Positions 20,777-21,428 of a stretch of DNA of 21,428 bases are shown here, one piece after another. Made by a program: the position numbers and the translations under genes. The stretch covers positions 1-21,428 of IMG/VR virus record IMGVR_UViG_3300044640_002310, one strand, 5' to 3'. The notes beneath the pieces were generated by a model. The model did not search any database. It was not told where the DNA came from and saw nothing but the letters and a program-made list of their open reading frames with translations. Positions within the stretch are counted from its first letter, which is position 1, and the number at the start of each line of letters is the position of its first letter. Origin of the DNA: a virus.

Positions 20777-20788
20777 AACAACTTGCAT
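20771..20788. repeat. Palindrome ATGCAA-N6-TTGCAT shared by two divergent -35 boxes
   Basis: ATGCAA (20771-20776) and TTGCAT (20783-20788) are exact inverted copies separated by AACAAC. Each arm, read in its own direction, is the -35 hexamer of one of the two promoters. A dimeric regulator or simply two matched -35 boxes could explain it. Confidence 0.7.
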
Positions 20789-20811
20789 TACCACTCAGGA
20801 AGCAGTATACT
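20783..20811 (+). promoter_or_regulatory. Sigma-70-like promoter for the small acidic protein, predicted leaderless
   Basis: TTGCAT (20783-20788), 17 bp, TATACT (20806-20811). The usual start point 7 nt past the -10 falls at 20818-20819, on the A of the ATG at 20819, so the mRNA would have no leader. Leaderless mRNAs are common in Actinobacteria. Confidence 0.65.
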
Positions 20812-20818
20812 AATCACC

Positions 20819-20983
20819 ATGAACACACTAACACACATCATCAACACAGCAATTGAAACAATTAACGACGAAATTATCGAGGACTTGGTTGTAGACCTCG
20901 GTTACGACTACGGCGACGCTGTCAAGGTAGTCACAGAGTTCAATGATTTTGATTTTGCTATCGATACAGACTCAGATTTCTGA
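20819..20983 (+). CDS. 54-residue acidic protein from a probable leaderless mRNA
   Basis: MNTLTHIINTAIETINDEII then EDLVVDLGYDYGDAVKVV and an Asp/Phe-rich end (DFDFAIDTDSDF). An N-terminal helix and a strongly negative charge (about 14 Asp/Glu). An upstream in-frame ATG at 20771 lies in the promoter and is rejected. Codon use is unlike the neighbours: AAC, ATC, GAC, TAC and CTC prevail where most genes here use the A/T-ending forms, which suggests high expression or a foreign origin. It could be a DNA mimic, an antirepressor or an inhibitor of host function; nothing decides. It ends before the terminator at 21007. Confidence 0.75.
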   Translation: MNTLTHIINTAIETINDEIIEDLVVDLGYDYGDAVKVVTEFNDFDFAIDTDSDF

Positions 20984-21006
20984 TTCTTTTTTTTAAAAAC
21001 TACGCA

Positions 21007-21040
21007 TAGAAAAGGGGCTGGGAAACCAGCCCCTTTTCTA
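21007..21040. terminator. Bidirectional terminator between convergent genes
   Basis: TAGAAAAGGGGCTGG (21007-21021) pairs perfectly with CCAGCCCCTTTTCTA (21026-21040) around a GAAA tetraloop, a 15-bp stem. On the plus strand it is followed by TTTTCTAT, on the minus strand by a short T-run. It ends the small acidic gene on one side, and the nuclease gene's stop codon (21040-21038) is part of the stem on the other. Confidence 0.9.
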
Positions 21041-21428
21041 TTTTCTATAACTATTGTTTTTATTTCTGTAAACACCAGTTGGACAAGCACCTGATTTGGC
21101 GTGATCACAGTAAGAGCATACTCTGCTATTGGCAGTGGGCGTAAAGTTTTGATCAACCATTATTTTTTGGATAGTGTCAATAAGCTTATTCTTAACTTCA
21201 TCTATATCTTCTTGAGTAAACAAATGGCCTTTTCTTTTTCCAGATCTTAAATAATAAAGTTCAGCGTATATTTCTTTTTCTGGAAATATATTATGAAGCG
21301 CAAGGGCATATATGCCTAGCTGCAGATTTGAGTGCACATGCTTCTGTGCAACTTCCCATTTACCAGTTTTATAGTCTGTTATGTTGACTCTATCTCCAAT
21401 AATATCTACCCTATCTATAAAGCCAATT
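21038..21428 (-). CDS. RecB/Cas4-type PD-(D/E)XK nuclease, C-terminal part (enters from the right edge)
   Basis: The frame is open from the edge (first full codon at 21427) to the TAG at 21038; 129 residues are seen. IGFIDRVDIIGDRVNITDYK (1-20), then TGKWE, is the GxIDRxD...xxDYKTGK active-site region of the RecB/AddB/Cas4 nuclease family (D5 or D8, D18, K20). SNLQLGIYALAL (34-45) is the QxxxY-like motif IV, and VCSYCDHAKSGACP (112-125) has three Cys that could hold an iron-sulfur cluster with a fourth upstream, as in Cas4/AddB. It would trim or resect DNA ends in phage recombination. The N-terminal half is outside the window; a GTG at 21337 is not the true start. Confidence 0.88.
   Translation of the reverse strand, partial: IGFIDRVDIIGDRVNITDYKTGKWEVAQKHVHSNLQLGIYALALHNIFPEKEIYAELYYLRSGKRKGHLFTQEDIDEVKNKLIDTIQKIMVDQNFTPTANSRVCSYCDHAKSGACPTGVYRNKNNSYRK

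Noticed and set aside
1-21428. Integrase, attachment sites or insertion sequences
   Set aside because: No recombinase or transposase gene and no paired terminal repeats were seen, so a prophage state is not supported from this window.

Overview
The window reads as part of a tailed-phage genome, probably infecting an aquatic, low-GC actinobacterium. Phage signs are dense gene packing with ATGA/TAATG overlaps, an M15 endolysin with a peptidoglycan-binding domain, holin-like proteins, a dNMP kinase, an RNase H, a sigma-70-like factor, PD-(D/E)XK nucleases, a proofreading-type exonuclease, a tRNA and many tiny basic proteins. A Gram-positive host is suggested by an LPTTG sortase signal on one encoded protein. 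A second protein has Thr/Glu/Pro linkers and an acidic 17-residue repeat tail that resemble, from memory, surface proteins of Acidimicrobiia (Ilumatobacter/acIV-like). There is no integrase, terminase, portal or capsid gene here, so lifestyle and virion type are open.

Layout. 1-325 (-): 5' part of a family 2 glycosyltransferase with its own sigma-70 promoter. 450-3479 (+): a very large secreted beta-propeller protein and a small membrane protein. 3482-4169 (-): two tandem Cys-rich paralogues. 4234-5625 (+): a protein with an HExxH zinc-peptidase motif. 5626-5829 (-): a small zinc-ribbon protein. 5881-10066 (-): a coupled glycan cassette of a GT17-type transferase, three methyltransferase-like proteins, a GT2 and an SDR sugar-nucleotide reductase, preceded by tRNA-Ser(GCT) and a DnaQ-like exonuclease. 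11063-13151 (-): lysis operon with M15 endolysin, lipoprotein, holin-like membrane protein and four small mostly basic proteins. 13194-15431 (-): LPTTG-anchored surface protein, a basic protein and a second M15-like enzyme. 15536-16523 (-): five small proteins, mostly Lys-rich, including a holin candidate. 16609-20714 (-): nucleotide and DNA metabolism plus the sigma factor. 20819-20983 (+): a small acidic protein, probably from a leaderless mRNA. 21038-21428 (-): C-terminal part of a RecB/Cas4-type nuclease.

Regulation. Most genes are on the minus strand. The few plus-strand genes sit as insertions with their own promoters, like morons. Two promoter types are visible. Sigma-70-like ones (TTGACA or TTGCAT -35 plus a -10) occur at 357-386 and as a divergent pair at 20748-20811. 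A -10-only motif, (C/T)TACTAT, lies 25-35 nt before the first start codon of six transcription units and 40 nt before a seventh. It is a candidate target of the phage sigma factor at 19291-20151. Taken together the region looks like an accessory/late region of a phage that invests heavily in surface-exposed proteins and glycan chemistry.
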